Shown here in pieces: positions 1-8,700 of a stretch of DNA of 64,000 nt (position 1 is the first letter of the stretch; each line of letters starts with the position of its first letter). Under the pieces are notes generated by a model. That model was not told the DNA's origin, ran no database searches, and saw nothing but the letters and a program-made list of their open reading frames with translations. The position numbers and the translations under genes are program-made. Origin of the DNA: Streptomyces nitrosporeus (lineage in GTDB: Bacteria > Actinomycetota > Actinomycetes > Streptomycetales > Streptomycetaceae); NCBI RefSeq assembly GCF_008704555.1, contig NZ_CP023702.1, positions 1,302,001 to 1,366,000 of the forward strand, written 5' to 3'.

Positions 1-196
1 CGTCCTGATCAAGTACACCAGCGAGTTCGAGCTGGTGAGCACCGAGACGATCCGGGGCGGGGCGCTGAACGAGGTCTTCTACACGGTCCGGATGAAGAAG
101 GGCACCGAGCCGGGCGACCTGGTCACCGCCCTGCAGGAACGTACCTCCGGCCAGCGGGTCACCGTGCTGACCGGTTACGACACGACCGACCTGTGA
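1..196 (+). CDS. DUF4956 family membrane protein, C-terminal end (partial)
   Basis: Only the last 64 codons are present, read in frame from base 2 to the TGA at 194-196; the 5' part lies outside the window. The visible peptide (ending LTGYDTTDL) resembles the cytoplasmic tail of DUF4956 proteins. In Streptomyces these commonly sit beside a VTC-like polyphosphate polymerase and a CotH protein, and the next gene here is CotH-like, which supports the call. The stop overlaps the next start by one base (TGATG), so the two are probably translationally coupled. The function of DUF4956 is not established. Confidence 0.55.
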   Translation, partial: VLIKYTSEFELVSTETIRGGALNEVFYTVRMKKGTEPGDLVTALQERTSGQRVTVLTGYDTTDL

Positions 197-2025
197 TGCG
201 GGGCGGCGGTACGGCCCGCAGGCGCCGGCTGCGCGACCGCGTACCGGTGCGGCTGCGGCACCACTGGAAGCCCGCCGGCGCGCTGTGCGCGGGACTCGCG
301 GTGATGGTGTACGTGTTCGGCGACGCCCGCGTCTCCCCGTACGTCACCTCCGCCTCGCGGGTCGAGGCCGACATCATCACGGACGACGTCGGGGGCACGG
401 TCGGGCTGTACGACACGTCGGTGCGGCACTCCATCCAACTGGAGTACGACCAGACGGACTTCGACAAGATGATGAAGGAGTTCGAGGAGGACGGGTCCAA
501 GGAGTCCATCGAGGCCGACCTGACCATCGACGGGGTCTACCTGGAGGACGTCGGGATCCGGCTGAAGGGGAACTCCACCCTGATGTCCCTGCGCGGCACC
601 GGAGGGATGCCCGGTGGCGGCCGGGCCTCCCAGGGCGCCGCGCAGGGCGCCCCGCGGATGCCGCAGGGCGGCGGGGGCCAGGGCGGCGGCACGGCCGGCG
701 CCGGGGGCGCGGCCCGGGGCGCCGCCGGTGCGGCGGACGGCGCCACCGGCGGCACGGAAGGCGGTACGGGCGCCGGGGGTGCGGCCACCGGTGGAGCCGC
801 CGGGGGCGCGGCCACCGGCGGAGGCGCGCAGGGCGGTGGCCGGGGCGGCGGTATGACGCAGTACGACCTCTCCGCCGACAAGCCCGAGGAACTGCCCTGG
901 CTCATCAAGATCGACGAGTACGTCGAGGGCCGCGCCTACCAGGGCGAGCGGGAGATCTCGCTCCGCCCCGGCAGCAACGCCCAGGTGCCGCTGAACGAGG
1001 CGCTGGCGCTGTCGCTGATGGCGGAGAGCGGGGAACCGGCCGAGCGGTACGGCTTCTCCACCCTGAAGGTCAACAACCGGCCCGCCGCGACCCGGCTGAT
1101 GGTGGAGAACCCCGATACGGAGTACGCCGAGGCCGTCGGCGGTGACTCGGTGGTCTTCAAGGCGAGGGCGGACGGCAGCTTCGCCTACCGCGGGGACGAC
1201 CCGTCCGACTACGAGACGTCCTTCCGCCAGCTGAACAAGGTCGGCAGCCAGGACCTCGAACCGGTGATGAAGCTCATCGAGTGGGTGGAGGAGGCGTCGG
1301 ACGAGGAGTTCGCCGCGGACCTCGACGAGCACGTCGACGTCGAGTCGTTCGCCACGTACGTCGCCGCGCAGAACCTGCTGATGAACTTCGACGACATGGC
1401 GGGACCGGGCAAGAACTATCTGCTCGGCTACGACCTGGACACCGGGAAGTTCTCGGTCCTCGGCTGGGACTACAACCTCACCTTCAGCGGGGACCCGACC
1501 GCGGGGCCCGACGACGTGATGAGCATGGGCGGCGGCCCCGGCGGCGATCGCCGGGCCGGGGACGGGACCGGAGCCGGTTCCACGGCCGGAGCCGGGGGCG
1601 CGGCCACCGGCCAGCCCGGTGAGATGCCCCAGGACATGCCGGAGGGGGCGCCGGAAAACATGCCGGAGATGCCCGAGGGGTTCCCCGGGGGAATGCCGGA
1701 CGGCATGCCGGAGATGCCCGAGGGATTCCCCGAGGGGATGCCGGAAGGCATGCCGGACGGACCGGGCGGACGGTCGGGGCACGTCCTGAAGGAGCGCTTC
1801 CTCGGACTCGACGCCTTCGACGACGTGTACAAGAAGGCCTACCGGGATCTGTACGAGACGTTCTACGCGTCGGGCGAGGCGACCGACGCCCTGGAGGACA
1901 TCGCGGAGCAGGCCGAACGGGCCGGGGTCCCCGCCGCCGACGTCTCCACCGCCGTGAAGGCGCTGCGCACGACGGTCACCGAGCGCACCACGGCTCTGGC
2001 GAAGGACAAGGAGGTGACCGGCTGA
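196..2025 (+). CDS. CotH-family protein with Gly/Ala-rich and Met/Pro/Glu-rich inserts
   Basis: About 609 residues. A basic N-terminus and one hydrophobic segment (about residues 26-43) suggest a membrane anchor with the bulk outside. The CotH kinase-like fold is recognised from blocks such as SFATYVAAQNLLMNFDD, GKNYLLGYD and LGWDYNLTF. Two low-complexity inserts break the domain: Gly/Ala-rich at about residues 135-219 and a Met-Pro-Glu-Gly repeat at about 449-525. CotH of Bacillus phosphorylates spore-coat proteins; in actinobacteria the partner is unknown. The start is ATG 196, which overlaps the upstream stop; GTG 193 is possible. Co-occurrence with DUF4956 suggests an envelope or polyphosphate-linked role, which is inference. 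Confidence 0.8.
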   Translation: MRGGGTARRRRLRDRVPVRLRHHWKPAGALCAGLAVMVYVFGDARVSPYVTSASRVEADIITDDVGGTVGLYDTSVRHSIQLEYDQTDFDKMMKEFEEDGSKESIEADLTIDGVYLEDVGIRLKGNSTLMSLRGTGGMPGGGRASQGAAQGAPRMPQGGGGQGGGTAGAGGAARGAAGAADGATGGTEGGTGAGGAATGGAAGGAATGGGAQGGGRGGGMTQYDLSADKPEELPWLIKIDEYVEGRAYQGEREISLRPGSNAQVPLNEALALSLMAESGEPAERYGFSTLKVNNRPAATRLMVENPDTEYAEAVGGDSVVFKARADGSFAYRGDDPSDYETSFRQLNKVGSQDLEPVMKLIEWVEEASDEEFAADLDEHVDVESFATYVAAQNLLMNFDDMAGPGKNYLLGYDLDTGKFSVLGWDYNLTFSGDPTAGPDDVMSMGGGPGGDRRAGDGTGAGSTAGAGGAATGQPGEMPQDMPEGAPENMPEMPEGFPGGMPDGMPEMPEGFPEGMPEGMPDGPGGRSGHVLKERFLGLDAFDDVYKKAYRDLYETFYASGEATDALEDIAEQAERAGVPAADVSTAVKALRTTVTERTTALAKDKEVTG

Positions 2026-2032
2026 CACCGGG

Positions 2033-2076
2033 GCCCCGGGCCCCCAGGACGCGTCCACGCTCCTGGTGCCCGGGGC
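2033..2076 (+). terminator. Hairpin after the CotH gene
   Basis: GCCCCGGGC (2033-2041) pairs with GCCCGGGGC (2068-2076), and CCAGGA (2044-2049) pairs with TCCTGG (2061-2066) inside it. There is no U-tract, as is usual for Streptomyces terminators. It separates the CotH gene from the two-component pair. Confidence 0.6.
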
Positions 2077-2251
2077 TCCGCCGTACGCGCGCCGCGCCGT
2101 ACACCTTCCCGCCCGTCCGGGCACGGCACGAGAGGTCCGGGTCCGGGCCCCCGGGGGCCTCACAAGTTCGCCCGCTACCATCGCCGCGCACCGCCCGGCC
2201 CGGCGTGCCTCCTGTCCGTACCCCTCCGCGTTCTCCGAGGTGACCTGCCCG

Positions 2252-2971
2252 ATGGCCGCTCAGTCCGCCCGGCACACCGTCCTGGTCGTCGAGGACGATC
2301 CGAGCATCCGCACCCTGCTCACCTCGGCCCTGCGGGCGGCCGGATACAGCGTCGCGTCGGCGGCGTCCGGGCAGGAGGCCGTGGCCGAGACCGGTCGCTG
2401 CCGCCCGGACCTGATCGTGCTGGACGTGATGCTGCCCGACACCGACGGCTTCGCCGTGACACGTGGCCTGCGCGCCCGGGGGGTCTACACGCCGGTTCTG
2501 TTCCTCACCGCCCGCACCGAGGTCGAGGACCGCATCATCGGGCTCAGCTCCGGCGGTGACGACTACGTCACCAAGCCCTTCCACATCCAGGAGATCCTGC
2601 TGCGCATCCGTGCGATCCTGCGCCGCACGGGAGGCACGTCGCCGGGCCCGGCCGAGGAGCCCCCGCTGCGGTACGCCGACCTCGTCGTCGACCGCGGCAA
2701 GCACACGGTGTGCCGGGCGGGCGGGCCGGTGGAGCTGTCCCCGACGGAGTTCCGGCTGCTGGTGTGCCTGGTGTCCCACCCGGAGAAGGTGCTGGAGAAG
2801 CGGGAGATCCTCCAGGAGGTGTGGCAGTACGGCTTCGCCGGGGACACCCGCATCGTCGACACGTACATCAAGAACCTGCGCCGCAAGGTGGACCGGGCCG
2901 GCCCGCCGCTGGTCCACACCGTGCGAGGCGTGGGGTACTGCCTGCGGCTGCCGCGCGAGGGATCGGCGTGA
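2252..2971 (+). CDS. OmpR/PhoB-type response regulator
   Basis: 239 residues, the usual length for the family. The receiver domain (about 8-120) has the acidic pair in VLVVEDDPS, the phosphoacceptor Asp58 in LIVLDVMLPDTDG and the conserved Lys in YVTKPF. The C-terminal winged helix (about 140-235) ends with the typical RRKVD..TVRGVGYCL block. ATG 2252 was chosen because it starts just before the receiver domain and follows GAGG at 2237-2240; the frame is open upstream to 2066 but that stretch does not look like protein. The stop overlaps the kinase start (GTGA), so regulator and kinase are made together. The signal and targets are unknown. Confidence 0.9.
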   Translation: MAAQSARHTVLVVEDDPSIRTLLTSALRAAGYSVASAASGQEAVAETGRCRPDLIVLDVMLPDTDGFAVTRGLRARGVYTPVLFLTARTEVEDRIIGLSSGGDDYVTKPFHIQEILLRIRAILRRTGGTSPGPAEEPPLRYADLVVDRGKHTVCRAGGPVELSPTEFRLLVCLVSHPEKVLEKREILQEVWQYGFAGDTRIVDTYIKNLRRKVDRAGPPLVHTVRGVGYCLRLPREGSA

Positions 2972-4593
2972 GGTCCCGGCCGCGCCTCCCGGGGCCGCGC
3001 CTCCCCCGGCCCCGCCTCCTCCGGGCGCGACTCCCCCGGCCCCGCTCCCTGCGGACCAGGCTCGTGCTGATCTCCACCGTGCTGGCGACGGTCGCCGTAC
3101 TGGTGTCGCAGGCGGCCGGGCTGGTGGTCATGCGCTCCTGGCTGACCGGGCAGGTGGACGACCGCCTCACCGGCTTCCGCCCGCCGCCCCCGGCCGCCGT
3201 CCGCGCGGGCACCGGTGCTCCCCCCGGGCCGGCGCCGCACGCGGACGACGTGCTGCCGTCCGACTACCGGGTCTTCTTCTACGGGTCCGACGGGCGGCTC
3301 CTGTCCGGTTCGCTGGGCGACGGCGCCGGCGCCCCCCGGCTGCCCGCGACCGTGTCGGCGCTGACGGCCGAGGACCGGCGGCCCGCCACCCTGCCGGACG
3401 AGGACGGGGGGACGGACTGGCGGGTGATCGCCGACACCGGCCCCGACGGGCGGCGCGTCGTCGTCGCGCTGCCCCTGGACACCGTCGAGGGTGCGACGTC
3501 CAAACTGCTCTGGTTCAGTCTGGCCGTCGGCACCGTCGCGGCCGGCGGGGTGATGCTGCTCGGCAGCGCGGCGGTACGCCTGGGGCTGCGCCCTCTGGAC
3601 CGTATGGAGCGCACCGCCCGGCGCATCACCGACGGTGAGCTGTCGCTGAGCCTCGCGGACACGCACCCGGGCACGGAGGCCGGGCGGCTCGGCATCGCTT
3701 TCAACACGATGCTCGACCAGTTGCGGGCGGCGCTGCGCCGGAAGGACGCGTCGGAGCAGAGGCTGCGGCGTTTCATGGCAGACGCGGGCCATGAGCTGCG
3801 TACCCCGCTCACCTCCATCCAGGGATTCGCCGAACTGCTGCTGGAACAGCCCCGCACGTCCGGGGCCCGGCGGCGCGAGGCGCACGAACTGATCGCCCGG
3901 AACGCCGGCCGGATGAGCCGGCTCGTGGACGACCTGTTCCTGCTGGCCGCCCTCGGCCACACCCCGGCCGTCCAGCGGGAGCCCGTGGACCTGCTGTCAC
4001 TGGCCGCCGACGGTGTCAGCGCCGCCGGGGTCGCCCATCAGGGACGTGACATCGGCCTGGTCCCGCTCACGGCGGGCGCGCCCGGCGGGCGCCGTGAGCG
4101 GGACGAACTGGACGTGGTCGAGACCCTCGGCGACCCCCACCAGCTGGCCCAGGTGATCGCCAACCTGCTGTCCAACGCCTGCGTCCACACTCCGGCCGGT
4201 ACGCGGATCGAGGTACGGGTGGGCACCGTACGCACGGGCCCGCACACCGGCGGCACCGAGCGGCCGGGCCGCAGCAGTGCCACCCGGCCGATGCCGGAGG
4301 GCGTCGCCGCGTGTGTCGTCGAGATCGCCGACGACGGGCCGGGGCTGGCGAAGGACACCGCTCAGCAGGTGTTCGAACGTTTCTACCGCGCCCCCCGCGC
4401 GACGACAACGGCAACGGCACGAGCGGGCTCCTCCGGGACCGGGACCGGCACCGGCCCGCACTCCGGTCCCCACCCGGGTTCCGGTCTCGGGCTGTCCATC
4501 GCCTCCACCATCGCCGAGGCGCACGGCGGACGGCTCGAACTCGACACCCGGCCCGGCCACGGCTGCGTCTTCCGGCTGCTGCTCCCCGCCTGA
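2968..4593 (+). CDS. Two-component sensor histidine kinase
   Basis: 541 residues from GTG 2968, which overlaps the regulator stop. The order is: an unusual basic N-terminus of repeated Arg-Pro-Arg-Leu units (residues 2-30), a first membrane segment (about 31-55), an extracytoplasmic domain, a second membrane segment (about 180-203), HAMP, a HisKA domain with phospho-acceptor His275 in GHELRTPLTS, and a HATPase_c domain with N box LLSNACVHTP, G1 DDGPGLA and G2 GSGLGLSIA. A Thr/Gly-rich insert lies between G1 and G2. It is the cognate partner of the preceding regulator. The extracytoplasmic domain gives no clue to the ligand. Confidence 0.9.
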   Translation: MRSRPRLPGPRLPRPRLLRARLPRPRSLRTRLVLISTVLATVAVLVSQAAGLVVMRSWLTGQVDDRLTGFRPPPPAAVRAGTGAPPGPAPHADDVLPSDYRVFFYGSDGRLLSGSLGDGAGAPRLPATVSALTAEDRRPATLPDEDGGTDWRVIADTGPDGRRVVVALPLDTVEGATSKLLWFSLAVGTVAAGGVMLLGSAAVRLGLRPLDRMERTARRITDGELSLSLADTHPGTEAGRLGIAFNTMLDQLRAALRRKDASEQRLRRFMADAGHELRTPLTSIQGFAELLLEQPRTSGARRREAHELIARNAGRMSRLVDDLFLLAALGHTPAVQREPVDLLSLAADGVSAAGVAHQGRDIGLVPLTAGAPGGRRERDELDVVETLGDPHQLAQVIANLLSNACVHTPAGTRIEVRVGTVRTGPHTGGTERPGRSSATRPMPEGVAACVVEIADDGPGLAKDTAQQVFERFYRAPRATTTATARAGSSGTGTGTGPHSGPHPGSGLGLSIASTIAEAHGGRLELDTRPGHGCVFRLLLPA

Positions 4594-4745
4594 CCGGGCC
4601 GGACGGCCGGACAGCCCGGCGGACACCCGGCCGGACCAGCCGGATCCGGCCCCGGGCGCCACGGCGACGTTCGGCGCGGTGTCCGATCGGGCAGAGGTGA
4701 TCCCGACAACGTCATATCACCTGTCCGCCAACAGGGAGTTGCCTC

Positions 4746-6122
4746 ATGTCATCCGCACCCAGACGTCTCGCGACACGACGACAGGTCCTGGCCGGGAGCG
4801 GCGCGGCCGTCGCCGCGATCAGCTTCTCCGGGGCCTTCGGCGAGCTCTTCGCCGGTACCGCGACCGCCCGCGGCCACGCCGGCTACGGCCCGCTCGTCCC
4901 CGACCCGGACGGCCTGCTCGACCTGCCGAAAGGTTTCCGCTACCGGGTCCTCTCCCGGGAGGGCGACCCGTTGCGCTCCGGCGAGGGCCTGGTGCCCGGC
5001 AACCACGACGGCATGGCGGCGTTCTCCGGCCGCCGCGGCCGGACCCACCTGGTCCGTAACCACGAGAACCGGCACACCGGAAGGATCGGCGTCCCGACGG
5101 CCGAAGGCCTCACGTACGACCCGATGGGCAAGGGCGGCTGCACCACGCTGGAGCTCGGTCCCGGTGGGGAAGTTCTCGGCGAGCGGGTCGCGATCGCGGG
5201 TACGGCCGTCAACTGCGCGGGCGGTCCGACGCCCTGGAACACCTGGCTGACCTGCGAGGAGACCGAGGACAGGGCGGGGACCAACGGGTACACGAAGGAC
5301 CACGGCTTCGTCTTCGAGGTGGATGGCGCCGATCCCCGCCGCACCGGGGCCGTCCCGCTGACCGCGATGGGCCGCTTCCAGCACGAAGCGGTCGCCGTCG
5401 ACCCGCGGAAGGGGATCGTCTACGAGACCGAGGACGCGTTCGACCATCCGTTCGGACTCTTCTACCGCTTCCTGCCGAGGAAGCCGCTCGGGGGTACGGG
5501 CTCGCTGCGGGCGGGCGGTGCCCTCCAGGCGATGCGGGTCCCCGGCGTGCCCGACCTGTCCGCCGTCCGGGAGACGGGGACCGCGTTCGACCGGGTCGAA
5601 TGGGTGCCGGTACCCGACCCGCAGGCCTCCGGCACGCCGATCCGGCTGCAGGACTTCGGCCCGAAGGGGATCACCCACGCCCAGAAGCTGGAGGGGTGCT
5701 ACTGGGGCGGCTCGTCCGTCTACTTCGTCTCCAGCTTCGCGCGCAGCACGGAGGGGTCGGCGGCCGACCACTTCGGCCAGGTCTGGCGGTACGAACCGGA
5801 GCGCCGCCGGCTGACGCTGGTGGTCGTCTTCGGGCCGGACACGGACATCGGCCTGCCCGGCGAGTCCCCCGACAACATCTGCCTGGCCGCCGGCGGCGGT
5901 CTGATGGTGTGCGAGGACGGCGGCGGCGCCCAGCACGTGTTCGGGGTGACCCGGCGCGGCGAGGTCTATCCGATGGCGCGGGGCAGGCAGAACACCGGGA
6001 CCGAAGAGGCTCCGGAGTGGGGAGAGTTCGCCGGGGTCACCTTCTCGCCGGACGGCAGGACGATGTACGTGAACTGCTACACCCCGGGGACGACGTTCGC
6101 GGTGACCGGCCCCTGGCGCTGA
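4746..6122 (+). CDS. Tat-exported PhoX-like (DUF839) protein
   Basis: 458 residues. The N-terminus has a twin-arginine signal (TRRQVLAG, Arg11-Arg12) followed by a hydrophobic stretch, so the protein is exported folded through Tat. The rest is the DUF839/PhoX beta-propeller family, with blocks such as TWLTCEETE, RFQHEAVAVDP, YETEDAFDHPFGLFYRF and SPDNICLA. PhoX enzymes are Ca/Fe-dependent phosphatases; many Streptomyces members are only annotated as DUF839, so phosphatase activity is likely but not shown. ATG 4746 follows AGGGAG at 4733-4738. The gene stands alone behind the two-component pair, whose response might include it (inference). Confidence 0.85.
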   Translation: MSSAPRRLATRRQVLAGSGAAVAAISFSGAFGELFAGTATARGHAGYGPLVPDPDGLLDLPKGFRYRVLSREGDPLRSGEGLVPGNHDGMAAFSGRRGRTHLVRNHENRHTGRIGVPTAEGLTYDPMGKGGCTTLELGPGGEVLGERVAIAGTAVNCAGGPTPWNTWLTCEETEDRAGTNGYTKDHGFVFEVDGADPRRTGAVPLTAMGRFQHEAVAVDPRKGIVYETEDAFDHPFGLFYRFLPRKPLGGTGSLRAGGALQAMRVPGVPDLSAVRETGTAFDRVEWVPVPDPQASGTPIRLQDFGPKGITHAQKLEGCYWGGSSVYFVSSFARSTEGSAADHFGQVWRYEPERRRLTLVVVFGPDTDIGLPGESPDNICLAAGGGLMVCEDGGGAQHVFGVTRRGEVYPMARGRQNTGTEEAPEWGEFAGVTFSPDGRTMYVNCYTPGTTFAVTGPWR

Positions 6123-6132
6123 CGGACGGCGT

Positions 6133-6175
6133 GCCCGCGGTGCCGGACGACGAGCCCCTGTCCGGCACCGCGGGC
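6133..6175 (+). terminator. Hairpin after the PhoX-like gene
   Basis: Perfect 15-bp stem (6133-6147 with 6161-6175) and a 13-nt loop, starting 10 bases after the stop codon. It may also serve the TetR gene that ends at 6336 on the other strand. Confidence 0.75.
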
Positions 6176-6335
6176 GCCCGGCCGTGGTGCCGCACCGCGT
6201 GACGCTCCGCGGGAGGACCGGCGTCCGGCCAGGGGCAGCGGGGCGCGGTGCCGGGAATTCGCCGGGCGGCCCCGGCTCCTCGGACACCCGGGAACGCGGG
6301 GACTCGGCCGGGCAGCCGGGGGCCGGGAGTTCAGA

Positions 6336-6923
6336 TCAGGGGGTGTCGGGGGCGGCTCCTCGCAGGAAGAGGTCGACGACGTCCTGGGCGAGGCGGTCGG
6401 CTGTGGCCGGGGTGCTGTCGTCTTGTGGGGGGCGGACGGTGGCGGCGAGTTCCATGAAGGCGGTGGCGAGGAATCCGGGGTCGGCTTCCCGTAGTTCGCC
6501 GGTGGCCACGGCCTGGGTCATGAGGTCGGTGACGGGCTGGATGAGGCCGCGGACGTAGGCGTGGGAGACCTCGGCGCGCCGGTCGTCGTCGAGGTGGCGG
6601 GTGGCGTAGTAGATCTGGTTGCTGAGTGCGGAGTTGTAGGTGCCCCGGGCGTAGGAGGCGGCGAGGGCGAGGAGTTTGTCGCGCAGGGTGCCGGGGGTGG
6701 CGAGGGCTCCCTGGAGGAGGGCTGCGGCTTCCTCGGTGTAGTGGTGGGCCACTTCCATGAACAGGGCGGGCTTTCCGCCGGGGAAGTGGTGGTAGAGGCT
6801 GGCCTTCTTCACGTCGACGGCTCTGGCGATGTCGTCGAGGGAGACGCCGGGGTAGCCGTGGTCGGCGAGGCGGCGGGCGAACTCGTCGCGGGCACGGGCG
6901 CGGGTGTCGGTCTGGCGGGGCAT
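6336..6923 (-). CDS. TetR-family repressor of the adjacent ABC operon
   Basis: 195 residues. The N-terminal helix-turn-helix lies at about 28-48 (VSLDDIARAVDVKKASLYHHF), the most conserved TetR segment; the rest is the ligand-binding and dimer domain. ATG 6923 was preferred over an upstream in-frame start because the helix-turn-helix then sits at the usual distance and an AGGAG lies about 10 bases upstream. The gene starts 5 bases after the permease stop on the same strand, so it is the last gene of the operon. It probably represses the operon through the 28-bp palindrome at 8705-8732, giving autoregulation and drug-inducible efflux; the inducer is unknown. Confidence 0.88.
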   Translation of the reverse strand: MPRQTDTRARARDEFARRLADHGYPGVSLDDIARAVDVKKASLYHHFPGGKPALFMEVAHHYTEEAAALLQGALATPGTLRDKLLALAASYARGTYNSALSNQIYYATRHLDDDRRAEVSHAYVRGLIQPVTDLMTQAVATGELREADPGFLATAFMELAATVRPPQDDSTPATADRLAQDVVDLFLRGAAPDTP

Positions 6924-6928
6924 GGTGG

Positions 6929-7738
6929 TCAGACTCCTGTACGGGTGCGGCGGGTCAGGGCGAGGTGGGCCGCGGCTGCGCCCGCCGCCAGGACGGCGAG
7001 AGCGACGAGGACGCCCGGCAGCGGGTCCTGCTCGCTCCACGGTGAGGTGAGCAGGCCGCGCATGGCTTCCAGCGGCGGGGTGAGCGGGTTGATGTCGGCC
7101 GCGTGGGCCATCCAGCCGTCGAGCCGGTCACGCGGGACGAAGGTGGCGGTGAAGAAGGAGAGCGGGAAGAAGACCAGGGTCACGGAGCCGACTGCCGAGC
7201 TGCTGCCGGTGTGGAGGCCGACCGCTGCGGCCAGCAGCAGGAATCCCGTTCCCAGCAGCACGGTGGCGCCGATGAGGGCCGGCAGGGCCGGGGCTCCGGG
7301 GACGGGGTCCAGGCCCAGCAGCAGGCCGAGCCCGGTGAGCGCGGCGGCCTGGACGGTCAGGAGCAGGACCCCCGCCAGGACGGGCGCGGTGACGAGGACC
7401 CACCGGCTGACCGGGGTGAGCCAGAGCCGTGCGTGATAGCCCGAGCCGATGTCGCTCACGAGCAGCTGTCCCGCGGTGGCGCCGCCGGTGAAGGCGGTGG
7501 TGAGCAGGCACAACGGCAGAACGACATCGATGTAGCGGCCACCGGGAGCCGTCGCGGCCGCGACCGAGGACAACTGCCCTTCATAGATGATCATGAAGAA
7601 CGCGCTGGTGAGCAGTGGCGAGAGGAGCAGGGCGGGCGTACGCAGGCAGGACTTGAGGGAACGGGCGGTCATCGGCCCCAGGGCCGCCCACGACGTCCGT
7701 GCGGCGGGCGGGCCGGCGGTGGCGGTGATCGTACTCAT
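6929..7738 (-). CDS. ABC-2 type drug-exporter permease (DrrB-like)
   Basis: 269 residues with about six hydrophobic segments (for example PALLLSPLLTSAFFMIIYEG and LIGATVLLGTGFLLLAAAVGL). It is the membrane half of a DrrAB-like exporter that couples to the ATPase encoded just upstream; their ends overlap by 4 bases (ATGA). The family exports antibiotics and other hydrophobic compounds, but the substrate cannot be read from the sequence. The following TetR gene fits a drug-responsive efflux pump. Confidence 0.87.
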   Translation of the reverse strand: MSTITATAGPPAARTSWAALGPMTARSLKSCLRTPALLLSPLLTSAFFMIIYEGQLSSVAAATAPGGRYIDVVLPLCLLTTAFTGGATAGQLLVSDIGSGYHARLWLTPVSRWVLVTAPVLAGVLLLTVQAAALTGLGLLLGLDPVPGAPALPALIGATVLLGTGFLLLAAAVGLHTGSSSAVGSVTLVFFPLSFFTATFVPRDRLDGWMAHAADINPLTPPLEAMRGLLTSPWSEQDPLPGVLVALAVLAAGAAAAHLALTRRTRTGV

Positions 7739-8700
7739 GCGGCGGCGACACCTTCCGGGGTGAGGGCCAGGCGGAGGAAGACGTCCTCCAGGCTGGGCTC
7801 GTCGACAGTCAGGGATTCGGCGTGCAGGCCGGCGGAGGCCAGGGTGAGCAGCGTCTCGCCGTCGGCTCCGGGACGGGTGAGCCGGATACCCACCGTGAGC
7901 GGGGCGGCTTCGGCCACGTGGAGCTGTTCGCCCCTGGCGGCGAGCAGCTCACGGGCCCGGCCGGCGGCGGAGGCGTCACAGAAACGCAGGGTCAGGACAC
8001 GGTCGCCGGCCTCCCCCTTGAGGACGTGCGGGGCGGCGGAGGCGATGAGGCGTCCGGCGCGGAGGATGCCGACACGGTCGCAGAGCTGGTCCGCCTCCTC
8101 CAGGTACTGGGTGGTCAGCAGGACGGTGACGCCGTGGCCCGCGGCCAGGGCGCGGATCTCGTCCCACAGGCCCCGGCGGCTGGCCGGGTCGAGTCCCGTG
8201 GTGGGTTCGTCCAGGAAGAGGACGTCCGGGCGCTGGACCAGAGCGACGGCGAGGTCGACCCGGCGGCGCTGGCCCCCGCTGAGCTTGCCCACCGGGGTGT
8301 CCGCGAACGCTTGGGAGTCGAAGGCGGTGAGAAGTTCGGCGCAGCGCACGCGGGCCTGCCGGGAGGTGAGCGACTGGAGCCGTCCTTGCAGGCGCAGCAG
8401 TTCGCGGGCGGACATGAGGGGGTCGAGGGCGGTGCCCTGGAGGACGACCCCGGTGCGGCGGCGGACCGCCCCGGGGTCGCGCGTGATGTCGGCCCCGGCG
8501 ACCTGGGCGCTGCCCCGGGAGGGGCGGAGCATCGTGGTGAGCATCCGGACGGTGGTGCTCTTGCCCGAACCGTTGGGGCCGAGCAGCCCGTAGACCTCCC
8601 CGGGGTTCACTTCCAGATCGAGCCGGTCCACCGCGGTGCGATCGGCGAAGTCCCGGCCCAGCCCGAGGGCACGGATGGACGGAGTGGCGGTGTTACTCAT
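7735..8700 (-). CDS. ABC exporter ATP-binding protein (DrrA-like)
   Basis: 321 residues. Walker A GPNGSGKST (41-49), ABC signature LSGGQ (140-144), Walker B DVLFLDEP (159-166), and the switch region in VTVLLTTQYLEEA. The C-terminal extension of about 100 residues is typical of DrrA-type drug exporters. It is the first gene of a three-gene operon with permease and TetR repressor. The ATG is only 4 bases from the 28-bp palindrome, and no good Shine-Dalgarno is seen outside it, so either the leader is very short or the palindrome's AGGTAGG acts as the ribosome site. Confidence 0.9.
   Translation of the reverse strand: MSNTATPSIRALGLGRDFADRTAVDRLDLEVNPGEVYGLLGPNGSGKSTTVRMLTTMLRPSRGSAQVAGADITRDPGAVRRRTGVVLQGTALDPLMSARELLRLQGRLQSLTSRQARVRCAELLTAFDSQAFADTPVGKLSGGQRRRVDLAVALVQRPDVLFLDEPTTGLDPASRRGLWDEIRALAAGHGVTVLLTTQYLEEADQLCDRVGILRAGRLIASAAPHVLKGEAGDRVLTLRFCDASAAGRARELLAARGEQLHVAEAAPLTVGIRLTRPGADGETLLTLASAGLHAESLTVDEPSLEDVFLRLALTPEGVAAA

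Noticed and set aside
175..2181. Long ORF on the minus strand opposite the CotH gene
   Set aside because: Third-position GC bias makes open frames opposite real genes routine in Streptomyces; its product is repetitive His/Arg/Gly-rich and has no domain, and the plus-strand gene has clear family motifs.
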